In this document: positions 48,329 to 59,264 of the stretch, piece by piece
Layout: each line of letters starts with the position of its first letter
How positions within the stretch are numbered: the stretch's first letter is position 1
Source of the DNA: Eimeria necatrix
Lineage: Eukaryota > Apicomplexa > Conoidasida > Eucoccidiorida > Eimeriidae
DNA length: 64,000 nucleotides
Direction of reading: 5' to 3'
Assembly (NCBI RefSeq): GCF_000499385.1
Contig: NW_013655219.1
Location: 122,399-186,398, forward strand
Translations under genes and position numbers: made by a program
The notes under the pieces: model-generated
Databases searched by the model: none
What the model was told of the DNA's origin: nothing
Seen by the model: the letters and a program-made list of their open reading frames with translations, nothing else

Positions 48329-49436
48329 AGGCAGCAGCAGCAGAGCCTTTTTCCGGTTTCTCAGGACTTAGGCAAAAGCTGAGCCCGCGATCGCGCCGGA
48401 CTCCGGGCCTGCTGCGGCCACTCCCAAGCAGCTCTGAGACTCCAGGTGAGATAAAACAGAACTTCAGAGCCTTCTGAAGTCTTTTTAGCCTTTTCAGCGA
48501 GCCGCTGGACACAGCAGATCCCGCACTTCAACGCATACAGCGCGGGTACCGGTGGTCGGCCGCGGCCCGCCCCGGCGTGCGGCGCTGATCTCAAGCTTAA
48601 AAGCTTGTCTGGCTCCCTTTCTTGAGCTTAAAAGGAATAAAAAAGCTCAAGCAATGTTTAGTTTTCCGAAAATTCGGTTGATCGCCCCCGGCTTGCTGGT
48701 AAATCGCTTGCCGTCTTCTCGCGCGCGCGTTGAGGCCTCGGGCTGCGGGCGATCAGCGCGCAGGAACTGATCTTGTCCGTTTCGTGCTTCTTTTCGGAGA
48801 AGTGTCTGCCTTATTTAAAACACAGACCAATATTAAATGAAATTAAGGGGGAAAGAGCACCAATTAGCCACAGCAAAGCCCCCAGTGCCTTCCTCCCGCC
48901 GGCTCCGAGCCTCAACTGCACTGGAGGCCACGCCCAAACTGCCGAGGAATTCTGCCACTTGCTCCCGACTGTACGAACACTTGAACCTTCTCATTTGCAG
49001 AAAAACAAACTGTAGTTTTTGCATGATAAATAAAAAATACGAGTGTACCATTTGCTGGCAGAGAGAAACAGCAGAGCGGGCAGCAGCAGCAACTACCTGA
49101 TGGCTCTGTCGGCTGGGCTTGGGGGCCCTGTCGGCCCGCAGCGCATTTAAATGATTCTAACTCCACAGCCCCAAAACTGCATGCATTAATTGGCATTAAA
49201 GTGTATTAGAAGGCAAAAAAGACAGAATAATCCCGAAGGCTGAGGAGCCCGCGGGTTTCACTTCCCTGTGTAGCCTCTCCCACTTGCCTTGGGGCTTCTG
49301 GCCCGAAGGCCTCTGCCACTCTCACAGCGCTTTGTCTTGCTGCTAATCCTCAAAGCTGCTGCACTTCGGCCTTAACAGCCTTTGCTTGGCAGTGGGGGCC
49401 CCCGGCTGTGCCTCCCGCGTACCCTTCCCTCTCCGG
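48329..49436. other. Upstream region of the RNase III-fold gene, up to the gap
   Basis: No gene is supported. It should contain the promoter of the minus-strand gene, and possibly a first exon coding for an organellar targeting peptide. The sequence ends in an assembly gap. Confidence 0.4.
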
Positions 49437-49536
49437 NNNNNNNNNNNNNNNNNNNNNNNNNNNNNNNNNNNNNNNNNNNNNNNNNNNNNNNNNNNNNNNN
49501 NNNNNNNNNNNNNNNNNNNNNNNNNNNNNNNNNNNN
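49437..49536. other. Assembly gap (100 N)
   Basis: Exactly 100 N, the usual convention for a gap of unknown size. The right edge is a (CAG)n run, so the assembly probably broke in the repeat. Open frames drawn across it are meaningless. Confidence 0.99.

Positions 49537-49596
<60 letters not shown>
49537..49596 (+). repeat. (CAG)n tract at gap edge
   Basis: About 20 uninterrupted CAG units start directly at the gap. True length is unknown. Confidence 0.95.
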
Positions 49597-49597
<1 letters not shown>

Positions 49598-49827
49598 CTG
49601 CACTGCCTGCCCCGCAGCGCCCCTGTTCCTAAGCAGCAGCTTCCCCCTGTAAGCCTGCTGCGCGCTGGCCAGTCCCGCTGCTGCTGTCTGCATGCAGCAG
49701 CACAGCAGCAGCAAAATCCTCATCGCTTTTTAACCACAAGTGCTGCAGTCCACAGATGGCCTCTCGGGTCTTTCCTTAATGCCTTCGGCACTGCAGCAGC
49801 CAGAGCCCCCTGTGGCGCACCAGATCA

Positions 49828-49864
49828 AGGGTTTAGGGTTTAGGGTTTAGGGTTTAGGGTTTAG
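49828..49864 (+). repeat. Interstitial telomeric array (TTTAGGG)n
   Basis: About five perfect GGGTTTA units embedded in non-telomeric sequence, first of a series in the right-hand 14 kb of the window. Confidence 0.95.
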
Positions 49865-50015
49865 AGCTGGGGGCCCCGTGCTGCGCTGCGCAGCCCCACA
49901 AAGCCTAAACTTCCCAGCAAAGATGAAGACAAAAACCCTCAAGAGCCACAAGGCCTAAAGGCTGCTGCTTGGGGGCCCCTCGCCATGCAGGGCCTCTGCC
50001 GCGCACTCAACCCTG

Positions 50016-50240
50016 TGGGGGCCCCCGGGGCCCCAGGGGCCCCAGGGGCCCCCAGGGCTCCCGGGGCCCCCGGGGCCCCAGGGGCCCCCGGGGCCCCAGG
50101 GGCCCCCGGGGCCCCAGGGGCCCCCAGGGCCCCCAGCTCTCGGGGGGCCCTAAAGGGCAGGACCCCGGGGGCCCCCTCTTGGGCGCATTGGCTGAGGGGC
50201 CCCCCTGGGGGGCCCCCCACGGCCACGCCGGTGCTGCATG
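50016..50240. repeat. GGGGCCCC-type palindromic GC repeat
   Basis: Imperfect nine-base units of the form GGGGCCCC plus one base. Because the unit is self-complementary, both strands are open and read as collagen-like Gly-Ala-Pro. A second block lies at about 50440-50580. I regard this as repeat DNA rather than a gene. Confidence 0.8.
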
Positions 50241-50834
50241 TGAGGAGGGGTTTGCCATTGAGGCCAGGCTGGGTTTGTTCGCTGCCTTTTGCTGCTGCTG
50301 CTGCTACTCGGCGGCAGCAGCGGCAGCAGAAGCAGCAGCAGCAGCAGCAGCAGCTCGAGCAGCAGCTGCATGCAGACCAGCCCGCGAGGCCAGCCTCTCT
50401 AGAGGCAGCCCAAAAGATAACACAAAAGCAAAGACCCTCCCCATTCAGATCGCGGGGGCCCCCCCCCCAGGGGGGCCCCCGGGATCTGGGGGCCCCTGGG
50501 GCCCCCGGGGGCCCCCCTGACCGAGGAGGTACTTTTGCTGCTCCCTTTAGGGGGCCCCCGGGGGGCCCCGGGGCCCTCCCATCCAGTACAACAACCCCAC
50601 CCCACACTTGCATGCAAACATGCATGCATGCATGCATGCACGCATTAGCTGCTGCAGAGTCGCTGGTTTGCTGCTGCAGGGCTTCAAGGAGCTGAGGGTC
50701 GTCCCTGGGGGCCCCCCGCGTGACCCCCGGGGGCCTCTTGGCCTCGCAAGCAGCAGCAGCAGCGCGACAGAATTCAGCTGATGAGTACTTTTGGCAGAAT
50801 GTGGCAAATAGAACGGTGGAGGTGAGCTTTGAGC

Positions 50835-50888
50835 TAGGGTTTAGGGTTTAGGGTTTAGGGTTTAGGGTTTAGGGTTTAGGGTTTAGGG
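50835..50888 (+). repeat. Interstitial telomeric array (TTTAGGG)n
   Basis: Seven or more TTTAGGG units directly downstream of a possible short exon whose donor (GTGAGC) precedes the array by about a dozen bases. Confidence 0.95.
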
Positions 50889-51085
50889 CTTGGAGTTAAG
50901 AGTGCGGGCTGTTGGTAGGTGGGGGCTCCCTGTAGCGTGGTGTGCTGCACTTGAAGCACGTGTGGCTGCTTCTGCTGCAGCAGCTGCTGCTGCTGCAGTA
51001 GCAGCAGCAGCAGCAGCTGCTGCTGCTGCTGCTGTTGTCGCGTGCATGCAGGGATGTTTGTGGCTGCTGCGTCTCTTTGCTGCAG

Positions 51086-51412
51086 CTGCGAGACGAGCTA
51101 ACAGCAGCAGAGGCTGCGCTGCTGCTGCAGACCCTCAGCAGAAGTCCTTGCTGCTGCAGCAGCGAGCAGTTTGCTGCTGTTCTTGCTGCTGTGGTGCCCC
51201 GGCTGCAGGTGCTGGCGGATTCTTTTACTTCTGTGAGTGCAGCAGCCCCAGTCAACTAGGGTTTAGGGTTTAGGGTTTAGGGTTTGGGGTTTAGGGTTCG
51301 AGTGCTGGGCACAGCGCTACTCTCCAGCAAGCTTATTGCTGAAGGCATGTGCGCCCGCACTCAAGGGTTTAGGGTTTAGGCAGGAGGGGCTGGAGACTTC
51401 ACAGGCTGGGGT

Positions 51413-51456
<44 letters not shown>

Positions 51457-51677
51457 TGCAGCTGCAGCTGTCTCAAGTGCTTTCTGCTGCTTCAAGGGCC
51501 CCCGCAGTGCTGCCTCCTTTCTTTTTCGAATTTGCTGCTCGCCGTCTCCGTTTGCTGCTTGCTGCTGGGGAGTTCCAGCAGCCGTTTGAACTTGCAATGG
51601 TTCTGAGTGCTGCTGCTAAGCTCAAGGTGAGCAGCAGCAGCAGCAGGCCTTGCTGCTGTTGTCCCCCCAGTTCCCCG

Positions 51678-51708
<31 letters not shown>

Positions 51709-52369
51709 TTTGATCGAATTCGCTCTCCTGCGGCGGGGAATGCTGCCGGCCGTGGCGCCAGTTATGTTGCTGCTGTTCTTCGGGCTGCTGCTGCTGCTGC
51801 TGCGGCAGTTCATGCTGCTGCTGCTGCTGCTGCGGCAGTTCATGCTGCTGCAGCAGGTTGAGCTGCTGCGGTGGGTCATGGCCATAGTGCTGCTGATGCC
51901 GCTTTGCTTCGTGCTGCTACTGCTGCTGCTGCGTTTGGTTTTGCTGCTGCTGGCCCCTTTGTGGCTGCACTTGCGTGTCCTTGGCTGCTCTGTGTCTGCT
52001 GCTGCTGCAGCAGCTGGCTACGCCCGAGCTGCTGCAGCAGCTAAGTGCCCATGTGCAGCGGCTGCTGCGCCGCTGCCGCTTCCCAGTGCGAGACTTGGCG
52101 GTGCTGCTTCAGGGCTTTGCTGCAGCAGGGCATGCAGACCCGCTGCTGTTTGCTTCTGCTGCAGGTAAGCTGCTGCTGCTTCTGCTGCTGCTGCTTCTGC
52201 TGCTGCTGCTTCTGCTGCTGCTGCATGCGCGGTGCACCCGAATTGCATGCAGCCGATTCGCGCGACTCTCAGCGTGGTCGCTGCAGCAGCTGCAGCAGCA
52301 GCAACCCCACGCAAAGCAGCAGCGGCTGCAACAGCTGCTGCAACAGCTGCAACGGCAGCGACCCCGAGT

Positions 52370-52404
<35 letters not shown>

Positions 52405-53152
52405 TGCGTGCAGCTTTGTTGTGATTTTTGTTTGTCAGATGCTGCAATGAAGGGCCTGGCGGAGGCAACAGCAGTGGACACCGGCAGGCTGCTGCAGGCG
52501 TTTGCTGCTGCTGCAGCGCAGCAAACTTCTGCCCTCGCGAAACCGGCTGCTGCTGCAGCAGGCGCAGCAGCCCTTACACCTGCTGTTGTTGCTGCTGATC
52601 CCAGCAGCAACAGCAACAGCAGCAGCAGCAGCAGCAGCGAGGGGCCAGCAAGTGTGTTTGTGGCTGCTCACCGGAGAGTCTTCAAAGAGTGCGTGAAGGC
52701 GCTGGGAGACAGAGTCCTTTTTGCTGCTGCAGCAGAGCTGACAGCAGCAGCTCAAGCAGCAGGTTTGGCGCTGCTGCAGTCGCAGGGCGAGGAGGCCCAG
52801 GCCCTCATGGCGCTGCTGCAGCACATCAGGTCCGTACCCGCAGCTAGCTAGCAGCTAGCTAGCTAGCTGGCAGCTAGCTAGCCGGCAGCTAGTTAGTCCT
52901 AGCTAGCGTCAGGCCAGCAGCCGCAGCTAGCTAGCTAGCTAGTTAGTTACCTAGCTAGCTAGCTAATTGGCTAGCCAGCAGTTAGCTAGCCAGATAGCTA
53001 GCGAGCTGGTCAGTTAGCTAGCTAGCTAGCTAGCTAGCTATCACTGGCTAGCTGAGTGTCTGCACTCCATCTCAGTTGTACTCAGACGCACCAATTTAAA
53101 CAGACACAAACAAAAGCGAAAGCAGGGCTTGGGGCAGCAAATCAAATTCCGC

Positions 53153-53183
<31 letters not shown>

Positions 53184-53332
53184 CAGGAGTGCTGCAGTTG
53201 GTTCTTTGGGGCTCTTTACTGCGCCTGCTTTGGCTGCTTTGCTGCACACCTTCGCGCGGTGGCGGCTGGAGTTTCCCCCTCGAGATCTTTTGAAAGTAAT
53301 ACGAAGATTGACGCAGCTGTCGAATGCTGCTG

Positions 53333-53366
<34 letters not shown>

Positions 53367-53633
53367 AGCGACGGCGGACCCTGCTGCTGCGGCGACAGAC
53401 GTGCCCTGGCACCCTGTGTTTTCCCCTGCTGCTGCTGCAGCAGCTCTAGATAATACGACGCGGCTGAGCTGCCTGCACTCGCTGGGGGTGTTGCTGCGGC
53501 CTTTTGCTGCTGCTGCTACTGCTGCTGCTGCTGCTGCTGCTGCGGGGGCAACAGCGCCAGCGCGCGGAAACAGCTGCAGTGCAGAAGCAGCTCCAGGGGG
53601 CGCTGCGTGCGGGGGCCAGCGGCACCCCTCCGT

Positions 53634-53668
<35 letters not shown>

Positions 53669-53700
53669 GACGGGAAGGGAGCACGCAGTTCGTGCGTCTG

Positions 53701-53732
<32 letters not shown>

Positions 53733-53852
53733 GCCCGAGGCAGCAGAGGCCCTTGCTGCTGGGGATGCTTTATTTGGCGAGTGGATGGACTTTGTCTTAA
53801 TTTCTTACGCGGCGCAAATAAACAAAGAAAAGGAAATAAATAACAGCAGGGG

Positions 53853-53886
<34 letters not shown>

Positions 53887-54451
53887 AAGAACATTCAGCC
53901 TCTACTAAGGCTCGCAGAGACTCTCGCCAACTGCACGTGAGGCCCCCAAAAAGGGTTTCGGGTTTAGGGTTTAGGGTTTTGGGGTGTTGGCTGCTTGCTG
54001 CGCTTTTGCCCGCTCTTCGCTGCTGCCGTGGTCTTAGGGTTTAGGGTTTAGGGTTTAGGGTTTGGTTTTTGCCGTGGTGGCTGCATGTGGGATCTGCCTT
54101 CTCGACCTATGGGCGTGTACCTGCTGCAGTGTTTGCTGCTGCTCATGCTGCTGCTGTTTGGGTTAAGTTTATCTCTGTTTCTGTGTCTTTGTCTTGTGGG
54201 TTTCCACTCTGCTGCTGCTGCTCCCCACGCTGCTGCTGCTGCTGCTGCTGCTGGGTTTGGTTGCAGGTTCTTCAGCAGTAGCCGGCGCTTTGCTGCCCCG
54301 CTGCAGCAGCTGCTGCTGCAGCAGCACGCAGCAGTTGACGCTGCTGCTGCAGCAAAGCTGCTGCAGCATTTCAAGGCCTTGGGCTTTGCAGAGGAAGACG
54401 ATGTGCTGCTGCTGCTCCACGAGAAGGCGCAGGCGCTGCAGCCAGACGCGC

Positions 54452-54500
<49 letters not shown>

Positions 54501-54597
54501 TGGAGGAGCGGGATGCGAAGACACTACAGAGTTCCCTCCAACAGCAGATAAGTTGCTGCTCCTTTATCCTCCCGCAGCGGGGGGCAGCCGCACCTAA
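51086..54597 (+). CDS. Helical-repeat protein, HPR/RAP-like (5' end unresolved)
   Basis: Six phase-consistent exons: 51086-51232, 51462-51626, 52011-52164, 52439-52829, 53187-53936 and 54267-54597, about 645 residues. The protein is almost all amphipathic helix in repeating units, for example LRDELTAAEAALLLQTLSR, FAARRLRLLLAAGEF, FPVRDLAVLLQGFAAAG, TGRLLQAFAAAAA, APALAALLHTFARW and AAAAAKLLQHFKALGF. This pattern of L..LL.AFA and helix pairs resembles the heptatricopeptide repeats of apicomplexan RAP-family organellar RNA-binding proteins. No RAP domain is seen at the C-terminus and no start codon exon is certain; a short exon ending GTGAGC near 50780-50821 may belong. Ala runs come from GCTGCTGCT tracts and inflate similarity, so the family call is tentative. 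Confidence 0.5.
51257..51299 (+). repeat. Intronic telomeric array
   Basis: Five to six TTTAGGG-type units within the intron 51233-51461 of the helical-repeat gene; a second short piece is at 51363-51380. Confidence 0.95.
52843..53048. repeat. (GCTA)n palindromic tract in an intron
   Basis: Degenerate AGCTAGCTAGC repeats fill most of the intron 52830-53186. The units are self-complementary. The tract stops before a short unique stretch and a CTG-rich 3' splice site. Confidence 0.9.
53953..54067 (+). repeat. Two intronic telomeric arrays
   Basis: TTTAGGG units at about 53955-53980 and 54034-54067, both inside the intron 53937-54266 of the helical-repeat gene. Confidence 0.95.
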
Positions 54598-54599
54598 AG

Positions 54600-54640
<41 letters not shown>

Positions 54641-54896
54641 GGCTGCTGCTGCTGTTGCTTCAACGGTGCACTGCTCGAGAGCTCGGCGCCCAAAGGGCCA
54701 CGCGGCGGCAGTTGCTGCTGCTGCTGCAGTGAGCGCTGTTGCTGCTGCTGCAGTAGGCACTGCTGCTGCTGCAGCTTCTGCTGCTGCTGCTGACGTTCCA
54801 GCTGTACGCACACGAGCCGCCTCAGTGTTGCTGCTGGCAGCGAAGCTGCAGCGGCGAGCTGCAGCTGGTTGCAGCAAGATAGCTGCTCCAAGATAG

Positions 54897-55345
54897 CCGC
54901 AGCTAGCTGCAGCTAGCTGCAGCTAGCTTGCTGCAGCTAGCTGCAGCTAGCTTGCTGCAGCTAGCTTGCTGCAGCTAGCTTGCTGCAGCTAGCCACCTGT
55001 AGCTAGCTGCAGCAGCAGCCCAGCACAACTAACGACTGCAGGTACTCGCTTGAAGCTAGCTACCAGCTAGCCACCAGCTAGCCACCAGTCAGCCACCAGC
55101 TGACCACTAGATAGCCACCGGCAAAGCGAAGGCTGAAGCAGCTTTTAAATGGGAGTAGTTAGGCTCTAATGCAGTGGCCAGCTAGCTGGCTAGCTAGTTG
55201 GCTAGATAGTGAGTTGGCTAGCTAGCTGGCCAGTTAGTCAGTTAGCCAGCTAGCTAGCTAGCTAGCTAGCACGTTAGTTAGTTGGCTAGCTAGCTAGGTG
55301 GCTAGGTGGCCTACAGCAGCTAGCTAGTTTGCTAGCTGCTGCTGG
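54897..55345. repeat. (GCTA)n / AGCTGC palindromic tracts
   Basis: Long degenerate runs of TAGCTGCAGC and GCTAGCTAGC. Further blocks occupy about 55505-55790. Every unit is its own reverse complement, so the region can fold extensively. Confidence 0.9.
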
Positions 55346-55390
55346 CTGCTTGTCAGCATTGGGCGCAAGCAGATGCCGCAGGGGGGCGGG

Positions 55391-55447
55391 GCTAGGGTTT
55401 CGGGTTTAGGGTTTACAAAACAGGGTTTAGGGTTTAGGGTTTAGGGA
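55391..55447 (+). repeat. Interstitial telomeric array, interrupted
   Basis: TTTAGGG units with variants (GGGTTTCGGG) and a short ACAAAACA interruption. Smaller arrays follow at 55859-55890 and 55962-55985. Confidence 0.9.
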
Positions 55448-56054
55448 TTACAACGCCGAACAGCGGGTTGCATGCAGTTGAGAGCCGATCACAAACGAAA
55501 GCCTAACAGCTAGCTAGCTGTTAGCTAGCTGTTAGCTAGCTGTTAGCTAGCTGTTAGCTAGCTTCCAGCTAGCTCTAGCCTGCTGCCAGCTAACTGCTAG
55601 CTAGCTGCTAGCTAGCTGCTAGCTAGCTAGCAGCGGGCTAGCTGCCGGGCATCCAGCCGATATACACCTAGGTTGGCTAGCCGCTGGCTAGCCAGCTGGT
55701 GGCTAGCTAGGAAGCTAGCCAGCTAGCTAGCTAGCTAGCTAGCTAGCTGGTCGGCTAGCCCTCTAGCGGCTAGCTAGCTAGTTCAGTCTAATTTCGCAGG
55801 GCAAAAGTGCGGGCAGCTAGCCCTTGCGGCCCTCCTGGGAGTAATAGATGGTTTAAAGATTAGGGTTTAGGGTTTAGGGCTAGGGTTTGGCTGGGGCGCA
55901 TAGAGTTCGCCAACTTCTCCTTACATTGCTCTTTAAACTTGCTAGGGTTTAGAGGCCCAATTTAGGGTTTAGGGTTTAGGGTTTGTTGTGAGCTACCCAG
56001 TTGGCTGTTCGTTGACCCTCCTACAGGAGAGCCTGTCTCGTACAGCAGCTAACG

Positions 56055-56083
56055 CTAAACCCTAAACCCTAAACCCTAAACCC
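56055..56083 (-). repeat. Telomeric array in opposite orientation (CCCTAAA)n
   Basis: Four CCCTAAA units, the only array in the window with the G-rich motif on the minus strand. It abuts a GGGGCCCC-type block (about 56100-56250). Confidence 0.95.
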
Positions 56084-56494
56084 TAGCCCCAAAGGTCCCC
56101 TCTGAGGCCTTTCCTGGGGCCCCCCCGGGGTCCTTCTGGGGCTCCCTCTGAGGGTTCCAGGTGCCCCCCGAGACCCCCCCGGGGCCCCTCGGGGGTTTCC
56201 TGGGGGCCCCTCTGGGGCCCCCTGGGGGCCCCTAGGGGGCCCCCTATGGGCCCCCAATTATGTAATGCTGGATGGGGGGGCCCCTAATAGCTGCCTCTCA
56301 ATGAAGGGGCACTGGAGGCTGGGGTGGAGGAGCGTGAGCGGCGGTGGGTGTGGCCTGGGGCGGGACTTTGCGCAGAAAGTGAAAAATGAATAAATAAAAT
56401 AATTTAGAATTAAATTGGATTTGATTATTGTGAAATTCGGGGAAGAAGGAGGGGCGCGCGGCGCTGTCTTTTTGCAGTTCTACGCTCGGGGGGG

Positions 56495-56530
<36 letters not shown>

Positions 56531-57126
56531 CGTTGGTGCAGCAGCAAATGGGGATATTAGGAGGCTTAAACTTTGCAAAATCGTTATTTTTTTTCTTTTC
56601 TTTGTTTTAATTGGGTTTTCTGGGGAGAGGAAGCCATAAAAAGCAGCAAAAAGCGGCAAAGGCAGGCAGCTGCGCGGCTGGGTGCCCTGGGCGTTCCCCT
56701 CGGCCTCTAGCGCTGCTGCTGCGGCGTGCAGACCTCTTTTCGCGGAGTAATAGACTTGTTTTATTTGGCTTTGAATCTTTAGAACAATTGGTTGAAAAAG
56801 CTGCGAAAATAAGTCCAAATATCCTAACTAATTGTGGAATTTTGCGCAGCTTGGACTGCAGCAAGTTCGGCGTGAGGCCCAGCCCCAGCCGCCGCTGCTC
56901 TGCGGCTCGGCTGTCACTGCAGCTGCGCCGCCAAGTCTTTGTTTTCTTTTCTTTTTGCATTTATTTATTTCGAATTAATCCATTTAGGTTCCGCGCAGAT
57001 CTAAACCCTAACAGCAACAGGTCCCACTGAGACGCAGCAGCCCCCACTGCCGCTGCAGCGAGCCAGCCGCATGAGGGTTTAGGGTTTGGCTGCTGCTTCA
57101 GGGTCTGGCGCAGCTTGCGGCGCACT

Positions 57127-57172
57127 TCCTAGGGTTTAGGGTTTAGGGTTTAGGGTTTAGGGTTTGGGCTTT
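57127..57172 (+). repeat. Telomeric array just upstream of a start codon
   Basis: Five to six TTTAGGG units end about 25 bases before the ATG at 57196. A partial piece lies at 57073-57088. The array would fall in the 5' UTR or core promoter. Confidence 0.95.
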
Positions 57173-57195
57173 AGGCTTTGCAGACATATGCGCAA

Positions 57196-58324
57196 ATGGC
57201 GAGCAGCCGCAGGCGCCGCGGGGGGGAAGATGGCCGTTCAAAGAAGAAGGCCAAAAGGCACAGAACTCCTTCCCCGGGGGGCCCCCCGGGGGGCCCCCCG
57301 AGTACCCCTTTGGAGGCCCCCGCGAAGGGTTCCGCGCCCGAGGGTTCTCCGGGGGCCCCTGGGGCCCCCCGCGGGAAGAGCGGGTCTGGGGGCCCCGGCG
57401 GCGGGGCCCCCGGGGCCCCGGGGGGCCCCCCCGCGGGGGCCCCCCGGGGGGCCCCCCAGGGGGCCCCCCAGGGGGCCCCTGAAGGCAGGGGGGCCCCCAG
57501 GGGCCCCTCCGTGTCCTCCAGAAGCTCGGGGTCTCGCTCAGTGAGCCCTCAGCCTCAAGAAAGGGCCTCCGAGAGCGATGCCTTTTGGGCCAAACAGGCC
57601 TCAGCCTGGGTCAGCAGCAAAACTTCTGAACAGGGCCCCACAGCGCTGATGGCTCTGATAGCCACGCAGGCCGCAGTGCAGATGGCGGCCACGGCGGACA
57701 GCAGCAGAGGGGGGGCCCCCCCGGGGCCCCGGGGGCCCCTGCCGCCTCCCGGGGGGCCCCTGGGGGCCCCCCCCCACTTCCCGGGGGCCCCCAAGGGGGG
57801 GCCCCCCAACCCCTACCAGGGCCCCCTCCCCATGCACTCCCCCATCGGCGTGCCCCCGCCCCCCATGGGGCCCCCCATGGGCCCGGGGCCCCTCGGGGGG
57901 CCCCCCATGGGGGCCCCCGGCTTGGGGGGGCCCCCCATGGGGGCCCCCGGCATGGGGGCCCCCGGCATGGGGGCCCCCGGCATGGGGCCCCCCCCACCCC
58001 CGGGGGGCTTCCAGGGGGGCCCCCCTTCCTTCTTGGCCGGCATCTCTTCGGGGTTTCTCCCAAATGCTGCTGCTGCTCCTGCTGCTGCAGGTGCAGCAGC
58101 AGCAGCAGCAGCAGCAGATGGGGCCAATGCGCATGCAGGTCAGCAGCAGCTGCTGCTGCTGCTCCGCAGCCTTCTAGTTTGTTGGCCTCCCATTTAGTTT
58201 GCTTTTATCATTTATTTATTTATTTTTTATTTGTTTTATTTTGTTTTATTTTATTTTTGTTTTGTTTTGCTTCTTCTAACGTGTCTTCTTGCTGCTGCGC
58301 GTCTGCTGCTGCAGGAACAGCATC

Positions 58325-58366
<42 letters not shown>

Positions 58367-59086
58367 CAGCGGCGACGCTGGGGGCCCCCGGGGCCCCAAA
58401 GCTATACCCCAGTGGCTCCGAGATGTTGTTAAAGAAGCAAATACAAAAAAGGCAAATAAAGAGGGGAAAGAAGGAGACGTTAAAGAAGAAGGTAGGGTTT
58501 AGGGTTTAGGGTTTAGGGTTTAGGGTTTAGGGTTTAGGGTTTAGGGTTTTTAGTGTGTTGCGACCTCCCAGGGTCTCCATGCCCTGCACTGCAGCCTCTG
58601 CGTGCCTTCAGCCCACGACAGTCAGGGTCTAGACTCTAGGGTTTAGGGTTTAGGGTTTAGGGTTTAGGGTTTAGGGTTTACGCAGGCGGCCAACTGCTAA
58701 CTCCCTCTTCCCACGGGGCCAATTCCCCTCGCGAGGCTTCTCCGGGGCCAGCAGTGGGTACTGCTGAGGGGGCCCCCCAGGGGGCCCCCGGGGGGCCCCC
58801 CGGGGGGGCCCCCGCTGTGGGGGGCCCCCCAGGGGCCCCCCAGGGGGCCCCCGGGGGCCCCCTGGGGAAGGCCCCGGGGGGGGCCCCCGGGGGGGCCCCC
58901 GGGGGCCCCCAGGGGCCCCCTTTGCCCCCCTTGGTGGAGCAAATAAAAGAAGTTGTGACGGAAATATTGACAACAGTAACAGATGAGATATTTCGAGAAG
59001 CAGCAAGAGAAGCAATTAGCAATTACAGAAGAAAACAAAGAATGGCGGGAAGAACCACAATTGGTTTGAAGCTGCAGGGCGCGCAG

Positions 59087-59165
<79 letters not shown>

Positions 59166-59227
59166 GGCTGGGGGAAGCCAGGAGGGAAGACCAGGAAAAA
59201 ATGAAAGGAGTTCTCAACTGCGAAAGT

Positions 59228-59264
<37 letters not shown>

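Larger units (their letters stand above)
54598..57195. other. Repeat-rich intergenic region
   Basis: Contains GCTGCTG-rich sequence, GCTAGC tracts, several telomeric arrays and a GGGGCCCC block. The frame at 54666-54896 (Ala-rich, ending about 54896) could be a further exon of the upstream gene but cannot be supported. Open frames at 56415-57030 show no motif. Confidence 0.5.

Noticed and set aside
49343..49843. Frames running through the N gap
   Set aside because: They translate unknown bases; nothing can be inferred.
49939..50695. Collagen-like Gly-Ala-Pro frames on both strands
   Set aside because: The GGGGCCCC repeat is palindromic, so both strands are open by composition; no start, splice or family evidence.
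54897..55790. CRISPR-like or tandem gene repeats
   Set aside because: GCTA units have no fixed spacer structure, and the sequence is eukaryotic.
50835..58680. Possible true chromosome end
   Set aside because: Arrays are short, separated by genes, and one is reversed; the RS-domain gene continues past them to the window edge.
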